Shown here: positions 34,957 to 44,952 of the stretch, piece after piece
Position numbering within the stretch: position 1 is the stretch's first letter
Layout of the letters: every line of letters starts with the position of its first letter
From: Bacillota bacterium
GTDB lineage: Bacteria > Bacillota > Sulfobacillia > Sulfobacillales > Sulfobacillaceae
Direction: 5' to 3'
Length of the DNA: 64,000 nucleotides
Assembly: GCA_026627385.1 (NCBI GenBank)
Contig: JAPNUR010000013.1
Location: forward strand, 1 to 64,000
The notes under the pieces: model-generated
The model's input: the letters and a program-made list of their open reading frames with translations, nothing else
The model's database searches: none
Told to the model about the DNA's origin: nothing
Made by a program: the position numbers and the translations under genes

Positions 34957-36582
34957 TTAGCGGGAGCCCCCTGTCCCGCGCTGGTCATACAGTGACCAGA
35001 CTGCGGCCATTGCTAGAAGGAGCGGGACGATCACGCCGTGGTCGATCATAAAGTCGACCCAGTCATGCACAATAAAGGAGACCATGGTGCCAAAGGCGCC
35101 CAGCCCCAGAGCAAATTCAAAGGGGGTGAGTTGGCGCACGCGGTTCGCCAGACTGAGGATCGCGTGCCGCACCCACGACCATTCCAGCCACAATCCCGCC
35201 ACAATCCCCAGCACTCCGAGGTCCGCGCCCCATTCCAGATAGAGGTTGTGCGCCATCGGCGGCGCCGATACCAGGCCTTTTTCGGGATGCAATTGGGCGT
35301 AGCGGTGAAAGCCGCCTAACCCCACGCCCAAAATCGGATGCTGTTTAATCGCCTTTAAGGCGTCTTTCCAAATTAGAATGCGTTGGATAGTGTCGAAATG
35401 GCCCTTGGGATGCACGACCGCCGTCACCGTCGATACCAGCCGTTGCGCTGTGGTCCGATGTGCAACCAAAAAATGGATAAGATTGATGCGGGTAATCTTT
35501 TTGCGTTGCGCCAGCGTCTTGGCAATGGGCGAGGCGACATGTCGGGCAACGGTTTTGGTGGTTCTGGATACATGATGCCCTACAGACTTGGTGAGGGGTC
35601 CTACTGCGTGTCCACCTGCTGCCAACGGAGGTAGGTGTGCCGCGAGATCGGTCTTTCCCAACAGATCCACGAACACAAAACCCAAAATGGGCATCACAAT
35701 CGCGGGAACCACAAACTGGCGGTTAATGCGCGCCCGCCCTTGAATGGCCCAGGCGGCGACGCCCATGGCACCTACGCTCGCCACCGCCGCTACCCAGGCC
35801 CCGCGGGAAAAGGAGTCAATCACGCCGAGAGCGCTCAGCACCGCCGCCAACCACATCCACCACCCCCGTGCCCAGCGGGGGCCATAGGCCATTAAGGCGG
35901 CAATGAGGGGGAAGACCATGGCTTCAAAGCCCCCAAACGCGTTGGGCTGTCCAAAGACTGCCTCCGCGCGCACATGGTGAACGTCGATGGCGTTGGCGAC
36001 CGGCCCCACCTGAAAGAGAAACTGGTACAGCCCATAGAGCGATAAGAGGCTGGCAATAGCAAAGAGCGCCCCCAACACGGGTTTCCAATCCTCTTCGTTC
36101 AGACTGGCTTCGTGCGCCACCGCTACGACGACCACAAAAAATTCGATATACTCCAAGATTTTGATAACCGTGGTACTATGAGACAGCGCCGTAGCCAGAG
36201 ACAGAATCGACAAGACCAGCAACAACACCAGCGGACGCCAAAACGGGGTGGCCAAAAAACGCTGCCACACCGAGCGTAGCCCGCCTTCGGTCGATATCAT
36301 CAGTAGGCGAATGGCCATAATGAAGGCCATAGCATCCGACAGATTAAGATGATGGTGGTGGAAGGTGAGGCCAAAGGGAAACGGCGCTGCCATCACATAC
36401 ACGGCCAGCGCCAGGGACAGCGATTGCGCGGCGAGCCAGATGAAGCCGATAATAATGATTAGTGACCCGATGACCCCCGATACGAAGGCCACGGCCGTAC
36501 CCGTGGCCATGACCAGAAACGGCCCAACCCATCTCCACCAACCGGGCGTGGCGGCATGGCGCCGTTCTGTAGCGTGTTTCAT
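34957..36582 (-). CDS. O-antigen-ligase/polymerase-like membrane protein
   Basis: This 541-residue protein has at least ten membrane helices and the O-antigen ligase domain. A large extracytoplasmic loop after about residue 290 contains VHPKGHFDTIQRILIWKDALKAIKQHPILGVGLGGFHRYAQLHPEKGLVSAPPMAHNLYLEWGADLGVLGIVAGLWLEW, matching the conserved R..W..A......P..G.G......N..L......G..G pattern. Such proteins polymerise or transfer surface polysaccharide repeat units. The ATG at 36582 has AGGAGG seven bases ahead. A fragment of a paralogue lies at 40500-40790. Confidence 0.85.
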   Translation of the reverse strand: MKHATERRHAATPGWWRWVGPFLVMATGTAVAFVSGVIGSLIIIIGFIWLAAQSLSLALAVYVMAAPFPFGLTFHHHHLNLSDAMAFIMAIRLLMISTEGGLRSVWQRFLATPFWRPLVLLLVLSILSLATALSHSTTVIKILEYIEFFVVVVAVAHEASLNEEDWKPVLGALFAIASLLSLYGLYQFLFQVGPVANAIDVHHVRAEAVFGQPNAFGGFEAMVFPLIAALMAYGPRWARGWWMWLAAVLSALGVIDSFSRGAWVAAVASVGAMGVAAWAIQGRARINRQFVVPAIVMPILGFVFVDLLGKTDLAAHLPPLAAGGHAVGPLTKSVGHHVSRTTKTVARHVASPIAKTLAQRKKITRINLIHFLVAHRTTAQRLVSTVTAVVHPKGHFDTIQRILIWKDALKAIKQHPILGVGLGGFHRYAQLHPEKGLVSAPPMAHNLYLEWGADLGVLGIVAGLWLEWSWVRHAILSLANRVRQLTPFEFALGLGAFGTMVSFIVHDWVDFMIDHGVIVPLLLAMAAVWSLYDQRGTGGSR

Positions 36583-37300
36583 TGGTTCCCCTCCTTTTGC
36601 CGCTGCATTACATCCGTGGCGCCACAACGTCACGATCTCTCGTATATAAAACGTACCAACTTTTGGATTTGTTGCACCGGCCGTGTGTTAAATGTTCTGA
36701 GTATTTATGACCAGCGCGGTTTGAAAGTCACAGACTACTGGTAGGTCGCGACCGGCCGAGACTTGTGTCGTGTTTGTTACGGTGGCTCACATCGTCCTAC
36801 AAGGACATGCTACCGTTATCATTCTGCCGCGCGAAGTCATGGTTCAGGGGATAGAGCCTTGGCGAAGCAAAACCAAACCGGGACCGGTTCTATTCGAATC
36901 GATTCTTGGCGTCTTGCTATTCTTAAAATGTTTATCAGACCGATTCAGGCGAGACTCTCGATGAGAAAGGTCCGTTCCTATGAAGCCACGGGTCAGCGGA
37001 CGGGATTGCATGATGTCGCCGAAAAGGCCAACACGATCGAGTCCGGCGCTCAACGAGGTGGCTGTCTACGCCAAAACGCGTCCTGAACGCCCTCCATAAT
37101 CGTCCAATCCCTAACTGATACTGTGCCCAGCTCTTGGTAAATTCACTCACGCGATGCCGGAAGTGCGGGTAACCGATAAGGACATTGATTCACCGTATAC
37201 CAAGGATTCTGTGCCTCCTCGGGAATGGTTTTTCGTGAAAACATGCCCTAGCTACAATGCCAATTACAGGCTATAGAGTCGAATAATTATGAGAGTTCGG
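36583..37300. other. Intergenic, no supported gene
   Basis: About 720 bases, more AT-rich than its surroundings, separate the polymerase-like gene from the promoter at 37301. Several short open frames are present without family patterns. It may hold upstream regulatory sequence, but nothing specific is seen. Confidence 0.4.
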
Positions 37301-37329
37301 TTGACATAACGAGATAGAACTAATAATAT
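37301..37329 (+). promoter_or_regulatory. Strong vegetative promoter ahead of the cupin isomerase gene
   Basis: TTGACA at 37301-37306 and TAATAT at 37324-37329 are separated by exactly 17 bases. The isomerase start is 41 bases downstream of the -10 box. This probably drives the isomerase-permease pair. Confidence 0.85.
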
Positions 37330-37370
37330 TGTTACAACCTGTGACTTTGCCGGAAATGGAGGTGTGGGTC

Positions 37371-37877
37371 ATGGGAGTATGGACTCTGAATACATCTGAT
37401 GGGGACGCAATAACCAGAAGGTTTCGTTACGATCGTGCGCCGGAGATTCGGCGGTGGTCAGAGATGCGGGAATACTTTACTGCCACCCCATTAGACAACC
37501 CCGTTATTTACACCGTGTTCGGTTGGCAATCGGGTGATGGTGTCACGGATTTACTTGCCACGCTCACCGTCTTGAACGCTGGGCGCATTGGTCGGGAACT
37601 GTTTCACACGAAGGGGCATTACCATCGGTCCCCGGATGGTGCCGAATACATCACAGTCATCTCGGGGGTGGGGTGTCTGGAAGTGGCCCGCGACGCCGAT
37701 ACGTCCCCGGAAACCGCTACGTTGGAACCAGGGGTCCACGTTGTGGTGCCGCCAGGGTATGCCCATCGGGTGTTCAACACGGGAGATGCTACCCTCGTCT
37801 ACATTAGTGTCTGCTCAGCAGGTTTGGGTCACGATTACGACAGTATCCGCTCCCTAGGCTGGCGGATTGCTCGATGA
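37371..37877 (+). CDS. Cupin-type glucose-6-phosphate isomerase family protein
   Basis: This 168-residue protein matches the archaeal-type cupin phosphoglucose isomerase: metal ligands in FHTKGHYHRSPDGAEYITVISG (two His and a Glu) and in VPPGYAHRVFNTGD (third His), then AGLGHDYDSIRSLGW. These enzymes interconvert glucose 6-phosphate and fructose 6-phosphate using a metal. GGAGG lies ahead of ATG 37371. In the family the substrate may differ, and here the neighbours are an APC permease and a DeoR regulator, so a role with another sugar phosphate is possible. Confidence 0.82.
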   Translation: MGVWTLNTSDGDAITRRFRYDRAPEIRRWSEMREYFTATPLDNPVIYTVFGWQSGDGVTDLLATLTVLNAGRIGRELFHTKGHYHRSPDGAEYITVISGVGCLEVARDADTSPETATLEPGVHVVVPPGYAHRVFNTGDATLVYISVCSAGLGHDYDSIRSLGWRIAR

Positions 37878-37933
37878 TGCGCGGTCGGATGAAGTATGAC
37901 GCGCTCGCAGGCGCGGGGGAGGAAGTGAGAATA

Positions 37934-39343
37934 ATGACCGAAGAACGTACTGCAGGCCAGCTGCGCTCTGACGCGCTGGGTTTAGGACAAGTCCTGTTTC
38001 AGTCGGCCTCCAATATGGCTCCAGGCCTCTCGGCGGTGGCTGGCCTGACTGGGGTGGCTGCGTTCGCGGGACCAGCCATGCCGTTATCCCTCTTGCTTGG
38101 TCTCATTTTGGCGGCCCTCTTGGTGGTTCCGGTGGTACAGTATGCTCAGCGATTGCACAGCGCCGGCGGCTACTATACTTTTGTGGCTCACGGGGCTGGG
38201 CCCAAGGTCGGGCTATATACCGCATGGGTTTATTTGATGTACGAGACTGCGAGCCTCAGTGGCACCGTGCTCTTTTTTGGGTATTTGTTACCGGGGTTAC
38301 TGCATATCGACTTCGGAATGCCCGTTCTCGGCTGGATGTGGTGGCCGGCGACGCTGATTTCGGCAGGGTTCGTTGCGATTATGTCGTACCGCGGTATCCG
38401 CATTTCTCTGGGATACGCTTATATTATGGGCGCTATCGAGCTTTTCGTTTTCATCGCTGTGGGTGTTGTACTTTGGGGTAAATTCGGTAATCGTGGGGGG
38501 CTGCACTTATTTAGCGTGGCCGCCGCTCCCCATGGGCTATCTAGTGTGATGTTAGGCGTGGTTTTTGCCTTTTTAAGCTTTACGGGCTTTGGTGCGGCAG
38601 TCACTTTAGGCGAAGAAACGCGTCATCCCCGGCGTAACATCATTTTGGCGATTATTGTTTCCGTGGTCGGTATTGGTCTTTTTTACGTCTTTATTGGCTA
38701 TGCCTCGGTGGTTGCCTGGGGGCCATCCCACATGAGTACTTATGCCAGCGCGACGATTCCTTTCGTCACCTTGACGCTCCGCAACTTGAACCGCATATGG
38801 GTCTGGGCATTGACGATTTTGACCCTCAATGGCAGTCTCGCTTGTGCGTTGGCGATCCATAACGCCCAGGTCCGCATGCTTTACGCGTTGGGGCGCGATC
38901 GGGTTATTGTCGGTGCTCGGTTCGGGTTAACCCATCAGCGGTTTCAAACGCCTTATCAAGCCATTATTCTTCAAACCGCGATTACTGTGGCGGTAGTGAC
39001 AATCGCAGGCGTGCTCTTTGGACCGTTAGAAGGGTTTTTCCTTCTCGGCACGATTGCCACGTTAGGGGCGTTATTGGTGCATCTCGCGGTCAACGCCAGT
39101 GTGGGCATGTTCTTTCGCAAGTTGCGCAAGGTGCGCTGGCTATGGCACTACGTCGTGCCTGGCCTCGGGGTCGTGTTTATCTTCTTTCCCCTTTACTATA
39201 CGTTGTTTCCAGCTCCTGCCTATCCCGTGGATTTAGCACCGTATGTGGTCGCCTTGTGGTTGGCGGTTGGGCTGATTGTTCTTCGCCGGATTATGCGACG
39301 AAACCCCGAACGGCTTCAAGCCGTGGTGCGTGACGCTTCATAA
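37934..39343 (+). CDS. APC-superfamily permease
   Basis: This 469-residue membrane protein has about 12 helices and the APC-family start (FQSASNMAPGLSAVAGLTGVAAFAGPAMPLSLLLGLILAALLVV, then HSAGGYYTFVAHGAGPKVGLYTAWVYLMYE). A later FTGFGAAVTLGEETRHPRRNIILAIIVSVV matches the conserved E.......I...I motif. Substrates of close relatives are amino acids or polyamines. ATG 37934 has GGAGGAAG about 10 bases ahead, and an ATG at 37874 overlapping the isomerase stop is also possible. The last part is repeated in degenerate form at 56313. Confidence 0.9.
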   Translation: MTEERTAGQLRSDALGLGQVLFQSASNMAPGLSAVAGLTGVAAFAGPAMPLSLLLGLILAALLVVPVVQYAQRLHSAGGYYTFVAHGAGPKVGLYTAWVYLMYETASLSGTVLFFGYLLPGLLHIDFGMPVLGWMWWPATLISAGFVAIMSYRGIRISLGYAYIMGAIELFVFIAVGVVLWGKFGNRGGLHLFSVAAAPHGLSSVMLGVVFAFLSFTGFGAAVTLGEETRHPRRNIILAIIVSVVGIGLFYVFIGYASVVAWGPSHMSTYASATIPFVTLTLRNLNRIWVWALTILTLNGSLACALAIHNAQVRMLYALGRDRVIVGARFGLTHQRFQTPYQAIILQTAITVAVVTIAGVLFGPLEGFFLLGTIATLGALLVHLAVNASVGMFFRKLRKVRWLWHYVVPGLGVVFIFFPLYYTLFPAPAYPVDLAPYVVALWLAVGLIVLRRIMRRNPERLQAVVRDAS

Positions 39344-39451
39344 CCCTCTGGCTACATGTCGCGTGCGTGGCGCGCCGTGTGCTAGCGGTGCGTCACGCGA
39401 CAGCGCTTTAGTAGGGGCGTGTATAATGAAAGCACGGGAGGGGAGCTGCCG

Positions 39452-40225
39452 ATGCTCAAAGCTGACCGGCAACTCGGCTTGCTGAACATTTTGCAGGGTC
39501 GGACGGAAGCAGTCCGCATTACCGAGCTGGCAACCCTGCTGCACGTGACCCCCATGACTGTCCGTCGGGATGTCGCCGAATTGGCGCGGCAGGGGCGAGT
39601 TCTGGTTACCCATGGTGGTGTGCGGCTTCAGGCGGAGACCGTCAGCGCGGAAACGGTGTACGATCTCAAGCTCACGGAAGACCGCTTGGAGAAAGACGCG
39701 ATAGCACGCGCAGCGCTCGCGCACGTGACCGACGGCATGACACTGTTCCTGGACGGGGGCACCACTGTTGGAGCGTTGGCTCCGCATTTGACAAGTCGGC
39801 GGCTGACGGTAATTACCAACGCGCTCAATGTGGTGAATGTCATTGCGCGCAGCCGCCGGGTGCGCCTAATGGTCATCGGCGGGACCTTTCGCCGTGAGTC
39901 GCTTACCTTTCTAGGGCCGAAGGCAGTCAGCATGCTCCGTGAACTGCGTTACGATATTGCATTTTTGGGAACCGAAGGATTTGACTGGGACCGGGGATTT
40001 GAAGTACCCGACGAGACCGATGCGGAAATCAAAGCCTTGGCTGCGCGGACGGCCGGCACTACCATTGTTCTCGCGGCGGGGTCTAAGTTGGGGCGTCGAT
40101 TCCTGTGCCGATTTGCGAACTGGGGGATGGTAGATTACTTGATAACGTCGGAACGAAGAGATCAGGACATGCCCCCGGTTCATCAAGGAACGCGCATTAC
40201 CTGGGTTCACGCAGAAAACGGCTAG
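39452..40225 (+). CDS. DeoR-family transcriptional regulator
   Basis: This 257-residue protein has an N-terminal HTH (KADRQLGLLNILQGRTEAVRITELATLLHVTPMTVRRDVAELARQGRVLVTHGGVRL) and a C-terminal sugar-phosphate sensor domain (VTDGMTLFLDGGTTVGALAPHL, then VIGGTFRRESLTFLGPKAVSML and IVLAAGSKLGRRFLCRFANWGMVDYLITSE). DeoR regulators respond to phosphorylated sugars, which fits the isomerase two genes upstream. GGAGGGG precedes the ATG, and TATAAT at 39422-39427 may be its own -10 box. A shortened paralogue lies at 56647. Confidence 0.92.
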   Translation: MLKADRQLGLLNILQGRTEAVRITELATLLHVTPMTVRRDVAELARQGRVLVTHGGVRLQAETVSAETVYDLKLTEDRLEKDAIARAALAHVTDGMTLFLDGGTTVGALAPHLTSRRLTVITNALNVVNVIARSRRVRLMVIGGTFRRESLTFLGPKAVSMLRELRYDIAFLGTEGFDWDRGFEVPDETDAEIKALAARTAGTTIVLAAGSKLGRRFLCRFANWGMVDYLITSERRDQDMPPVHQGTRITWVHAENG

Positions 40226-40499
40226 CTGGAAGGAGGCCAGGCGCCTCAACCGAAGCGAGATGACGTCTAGGCTGTGAATACTGCGGCCGTCAGGTGGTCA
40301 TCGCGTAGAACGCGACGGCGCAGCCAGCCGATTTACCATGATAGCGATGGTTCTCTGAACCGAGTGAAGGGAATCCCTGCCGATGAGGGTGGGCAACAGT
40401 TTAAGGCGTTCGCGCCTTCGGCTACCGGTGGTCCAACAACGCACCCTAAAATATTGCGAGATTCGATAGCCTTGGGCATGGTTTCTTATACTGTGCCGG
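40226..40499. other. Tail of the duplicated segment, no gene
   Basis: The first 120 bases after the DeoR gene are shared with 57262-57385 (ACCGAAGCGAGATGACGTC is nearly identical). The remainder up to 40500 holds nothing recognised. Confidence 0.45.
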
Positions 40500-40790
40500 A
40501 GTTGCATCCACCAGAAATATGGCTGTCCAATCTGTTGACGTAAGTCCAATGCCGGAAATTGCTGGGGATATGTGGGCTGCTCCATTGAAAGAGAAATTGA
40601 TAGAGCCCGTCCAGCGAGAGGAAGCCCGCAATCCAAACAGCGATCCCAAAATACGCTTCCAATCCTTTTCATGCAGTCCTGCGTCGTGTTCCACTGCCAC
40701 TACTACAACACAAAACTCGATGTACTCCAAGATTTTGATCACGGTGGTGCTTTGCGACAACGCAATGGATAGAGAAAGAATCAACAAGAG
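40500..40790 (-). pseudogene. Fragment of an O-antigen-ligase-like paralogue
   Basis: The fragment reads LSLSIALSQSTTVIKILEYIEFCVVVVAVEHDAGLHEKDWKRILGSLFG and, after frame disturbance, SINFSFNGAAHISPAISGIGLTSTDW. It aligns with the corresponding part of the polymerase-like protein at 34957-36582 (SLATALSHSTTVIKILEYIEF). Only about 100 codons remain. It shows that a second, diverged copy once lay here. 40791-41450 holds nothing recognisable. Confidence 0.75.
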
Positions 40791-41450
40791 CTAGCAACAA
40801 GGCAAGGCCATCTCGGGGCATTTAGGGAGGATCGGGTTGCTGACCCCGGCTGCGTATTTGGTGAATTGTGGCCTCAGGTTCGGTGCGTACTTTCCAGCTC
40901 GTCTAAGCCCAATTACCGTCGACCGTGGCTTTAGACGATGTTGGGGAATCCCTGCCCCATGCGCGAGCAAGTCACGCGGAGGTGTGGGGCTGCCGTCATG
41001 GCAATACTCCATTGCACCACTCCGTCGAAAGCATGCTGCGAATACCCCATGGGTTGTCGAATTGAGCTGATCGAGCTTTTGTTCAGCATCATCCTGATTG
41101 GTGTACAGTCCGGTTCCGAAGCGATATCGGCTTTATACAACGGAAGTTCTTTAGAGGGTCCGCGTTTTAACTTACAAGTTGTTCCCGCATTCGGGTTATT
41201 CGTCCCCCGAACCCCGTTGGTTGGGGCAAATACGCCTTTACGGCAATCTGTGTGGTATCAGCCGCATTCCAACCATGGCCTACCAGGGCGGCCGCGCTGC
41301 GCCGATCTAGTCTGCATACCCCATCTTAGAGGGTACAGGCGCGGGCCAGCTCCCGTAAACCTCACCTAAGCTAGTCGAGTAAAACCAACGGGCTTCCTCC
41401 CCTAGTTATCGATTGGGGAGCCAGGGCGCCACTGACCCCCCTGAATTAAT

Positions 41451-43667
41451 TCAGGGGCCCGCCGTAAACGGCGCCATTTTGATCATGAGGCACGATAAGG
41501 GGGGAACCACGGTAAATAACGTCCCGGCAGCATTGACTAAACAAGGCTGTTCTTCTCCCGTCAGCCCATACAACTTAAGCTCAGCCGTGGTGAACCCTTC
41601 GACATCCACCTTGACGGTTTGAATATCCGGCGTGTAATTAACCAAAAATTGAGCTTCGGTACCGTCATTAGCGTGCCATCGGCTGGTTAGTACCGAGGGC
41701 ACCTCAAGTTGGTGGCCTGCTCGCATATAGAACGTCTGCGTTGATGACACAGTGACGGGAAACGGTTTTAGCATTCGGCCATACATGAGGTACGGTCGTC
41801 CAATGCTTGTCCTCCATGGGTTTAAATTGCGAATTAATTGTATAATAAGATCTTGGTTCGGACCGGGAGCAGTCCACGGCGTTCCCCAGTCCCAATTGAT
41901 TTGTCCGCGATCTTTGAGTACCACGGCGAGCATTTCACCGGAAACAAAGGCATAGGCTGTCCGCCATAACAGATTATAGGGGGACCGATCAATGTCGATG
42001 GTGGCACTTGACGAATTTTGGTTACCCATAAAATTGTTAATATATTCGTGGTAAAGATATTGGTAAAGGGGGATGGGATATCCAGCCCACAACGCAATAT
42101 TGTAGCGTAAGTCGTTGAATCTGAGGTAGGCAATAAAGGGCTCGGCAGCGGCTGCTTCACACCCCAGGACGACATTGTTCGTCGACGATTCGCTTATCTG
42201 TTGAAAAAGGTTTATCATTGCGTCGGTTTGCCACTGTCCTGGTCCCGGGGGGTGCCCGTGAATAGCACTATAGCAGGCGTACGATAGGCCACCCAAGTTC
42301 TGATCAAAAAACTGAATGTAATCTACGCCGCTGGCTGCAATATTGGTCACTTCGCTAATGGTGGTCGTGGCGACAAACGGGTTGCTGGGACACATATCAT
42401 ATCCCAGGCGTTGAGCGCCAGCGCAAATATTGGATAGGCCGACTTCCCCGTCCGGTGCCGTGCACATAATTTGTTTCAAATCGTGTTCATTCAGCATATA
42501 AGGTGGATGGTATTTGGGAACGAGTAAACTTTCCTGGGTCCAGCCGATACCGCTCCCGTAAACACCGACCCTAAAGCCCTCGTCGTGCGCCAAACGGACG
42601 AATTCCCGAAATTGTTCGGTGCCCCCGTAAGGGGGCCACACGTATGGAGGAGCCCATGGCGCTGTTCCCTCCCAATGCATAAGAAGAGCCATAATCTTAC
42701 TGTCTAATTGCTCGGACAATCGCCGTAGGTGGGGTAGCGCACGTGTGTAGGGAAAATACTCATTTGGTTCCATGCTGCCCGTATCGCTAGAACCCCGAAC
42801 AGGGTAAATGACCGTGACCGGTGATTCAGCAAACCACGCAGGACGATGTTCACTATCACGGAGGTGCTCATACTTTTGAGCGGAGGATTGTAAGAACCAT
42901 GTCCGGTAGATGTCGGCTGCATCGTGCCAATCGCCATCAAAGATGCCCATGACCATGGGATAATCCAGACAATAGGTTCCGCGGCCAAACCCATCAGCAA
43001 ATAGGCGAAACTGTAATCGAACTCCTCCCGGAACACTGCGATATTCAATAGACTTGACATGGCCATGAGGATCATGGGCTCCCAAGTAGAGCCCTCCATC
43101 AGGTCTATAGTAGGCCATAAATTGGGCCGCACAGGGACCCGGGTAAATTCCTTCCCAGCCTTTGCTGGGGTAACCAGGATCTCGATATTTAAGCCAGCCG
43201 TGTTCCCTTAGTTCGGCATCTTCGACTAAAGTTCCTTCCATTGCCGGCCATACAATCCGGCTCGTTCCTCCTGTCGCCACTAAATCATTCGGAACCACCA
43301 CACCGGGAAACTCAATCCACTCCAAAATATAATCAGTCTGGTTTTCTACTGACAGGTACCAATAAGTCAAAGATTCATGTGTGCTAGCGGTAAGATTGAC
43401 CATGACATGGATCGGTAGATCATTGAGAAATTGGTACGTTAAAAGCGTTTTCGATGGATTCGAGACAATAGAGAAGTTCCGGGCGTCATCCGAGGACAAA
43501 TCGAGCGCACGGCCGCGTACTCGAAAACGCAACCGAAAGAGAGGATTCGAGGTAAGAGAACGGGCGAGAAATTCGCGGCTACCGCGCGAAAGGGAAAGTA
43601 GTGCCCCGCGGTGCTCATCTAGGGTCAGATGGTACTCGTGATTAAATGTGATATCCGTAACTAACAC
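41451..43667 (-). CDS. DUF6259-like glycoside-hydrolase-type protein
   Basis: This 738-residue cytoplasmic-looking protein (no signal peptide) has an N-terminal beta-sandwich region (about residues 1-235), a probable TIM barrel with YPMVMGIFDGDWHDAADIYRTWFLQSS, IMALLMHWEGTAPWAPPYVWPPYGG, EGFRVGVYGSGIGWT and VDYIQFFDQNLGG, and a C-terminal beta domain. The layout matches proteins annotated DUF6259, distantly like GH101/GH36-type enzymes. It probably cleaves an imported oligosaccharide. The start is GTG. It is the last gene of the LacI-led minus-strand unit. Confidence 0.65.
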   Translation of the reverse strand: MLVTDITFNHEYHLTLDEHRGALLSLSRGSREFLARSLTSNPLFRLRFRVRGRALDLSSDDARNFSIVSNPSKTLLTYQFLNDLPIHVMVNLTASTHESLTYWYLSVENQTDYILEWIEFPGVVVPNDLVATGGTSRIVWPAMEGTLVEDAELREHGWLKYRDPGYPSKGWEGIYPGPCAAQFMAYYRPDGGLYLGAHDPHGHVKSIEYRSVPGGVRLQFRLFADGFGRGTYCLDYPMVMGIFDGDWHDAADIYRTWFLQSSAQKYEHLRDSEHRPAWFAESPVTVIYPVRGSSDTGSMEPNEYFPYTRALPHLRRLSEQLDSKIMALLMHWEGTAPWAPPYVWPPYGGTEQFREFVRLAHDEGFRVGVYGSGIGWTQESLLVPKYHPPYMLNEHDLKQIMCTAPDGEVGLSNICAGAQRLGYDMCPSNPFVATTTISEVTNIAASGVDYIQFFDQNLGGLSYACYSAIHGHPPGPGQWQTDAMINLFQQISESSTNNVVLGCEAAAAEPFIAYLRFNDLRYNIALWAGYPIPLYQYLYHEYINNFMGNQNSSSATIDIDRSPYNLLWRTAYAFVSGEMLAVVLKDRGQINWDWGTPWTAPGPNQDLIIQLIRNLNPWRTSIGRPYLMYGRMLKPFPVTVSSTQTFYMRAGHQLEVPSVLTSRWHANDGTEAQFLVNYTPDIQTVKVDVEGFTTAELKLYGLTGEEQPCLVNAAGTLFTVVPPLSCLMIKMAPFTAGP

Positions 43668-43869
43668 CGTCCCTGCCTCATAAGATCTGTGTTAATCTTC
43701 TTTTGAGCAATCTGCGTGTAGATTTAGTGTTGACCTATGTGGGTGTTACCTGACTCCGAGATGCCTCTGTTCCATGGCGACAACAACTGTGCATAGGTTA
43801 AGATACATGCCAGAATTCGGAGCAGGCTGGCTACCCGTGCCCAAGTTTGAAATGGCGCGATTAACGGGG

Positions 43870-44916
43870 TTAGTCGTCGCCAAACACGGTGCGGAGGGCC
43901 TCGAGTTTCATCCACCGATCGCCAGTGGTCGGTGCGACGATCCCCCCTTCACCGAATTCATTCCACGCGTAAATGTTAAACATTTTTTGCCCCTGCGGTG
44001 TTTCATTGGGCACACGTAACCGTGGGTAACGGTTTAATGCCATCTTGATGCGGCGCAGTGCGGCAGTCCATTGGGAATCGTTAGGGAATATATACGACGG
44101 ACGCGGATCGTGCCAGGGCTTGGGATTCCATCCCGCTGGAAGGTACGGCATATAAGGGGCTACGCCTTCGTGTTCATGATGCATCCACCCGAGCTCGGCA
44201 AAGTCTACGAGATGTTCGTAGGGATGGTCGTGACTGTTATCAGCCTTGGGAACATCCATGTATGATGCCAAGAAATCCACCGTTCCCGCTAATGTGCGTA
44301 TGGCGTTGTCATACGGTTCGAAAGCCGTCACCCCACCCGCAATTAATAGGGAAAGTCCATTAACCCGGGCAATATCTCGCAGACGGCGAATTTGTCGAGA
44401 AGCGAGCTCCACGCTGTTTGAACATTGAGATAACAAATAGCGAAGACTGTGGATCTTAAAAACTGGTTTCCCGCCGATTCGGAGATAGGACGGATGCAAC
44501 ATCCATTGAACCCATTCTTCACAATGATGGTCCCACAGGATGGGATCGGTAATGGCAAACGGTGGATGGTTGCAGAACTCGACAGCAAAGAACATGCGGT
44601 GATTTTCCGACGACCGAAGGAATTGCAGAATGCCGTAATTTAATCGCTCCACATAGGGTTCTTCAACCCCTTCCGGCGGATACCAGAGCATCAAGAAAAA
44701 ATCCACGGCGTGTTCAGACGCTGCAACAATTTCATGATCCATGGTTTCCTGGTCGTTAAAACATCCCAGCAAGGCTACCCGCTCGGGATAAGTTGACCGC
44801 CAATCGAGCCCGTCGACCACGTACTTGTTGGGGAGATCTCTCCACCATCCGGCAAAATAGTTTACCCCAACTAGAAATTCCTTGGGACGATGTTCCGTGC
44901 GGTTATTTGTTGGCAT
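43870..44916 (-). CDS. WbsX/GH99-like glycan-processing protein
   Basis: This 348-residue protein has FLVGVNYFAGWWRDLPNKY near the start, DFFLMLWYPPEGVEEPYVERLNYGILQFL, FAVEFCNHPPF, SYLRIGGKPVFKIHSLR and the closing IYAWNEFGEGGIVAPTTGDRWMKLEALR. The final N.WNE.GEG block and the YY..WW start are typical of the GH99-like WbsX family. No signal peptide, so it acts inside the cell. The gene follows lacI by 36 bases and shares its direction. It likely degrades or modifies the oligosaccharide imported by the divergent transporter. Confidence 0.78.
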   Translation of the reverse strand: MPTNNRTEHRPKEFLVGVNYFAGWWRDLPNKYVVDGLDWRSTYPERVALLGCFNDQETMDHEIVAASEHAVDFFLMLWYPPEGVEEPYVERLNYGILQFLRSSENHRMFFAVEFCNHPPFAITDPILWDHHCEEWVQWMLHPSYLRIGGKPVFKIHSLRYLLSQCSNSVELASRQIRRLRDIARVNGLSLLIAGGVTAFEPYDNAIRTLAGTVDFLASYMDVPKADNSHDHPYEHLVDFAELGWMHHEHEGVAPYMPYLPAGWNPKPWHDPRPSYIFPNDSQWTAALRRIKMALNRYPRLRVPNETPQGQKMFNIYAWNEFGEGGIVAPTTGDRWMKLEALRTVFGDD

Positions 44917-44952
44917 TGTAACTAGACCCCTTGCTTTTAATTTGTCTTGATG

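Noticed and set aside
36763..37086. Short frames in the AT-rich gap before the cupin isomerase
   Set aside because: No domain or start signals, and the frames overlap each other on both strands.
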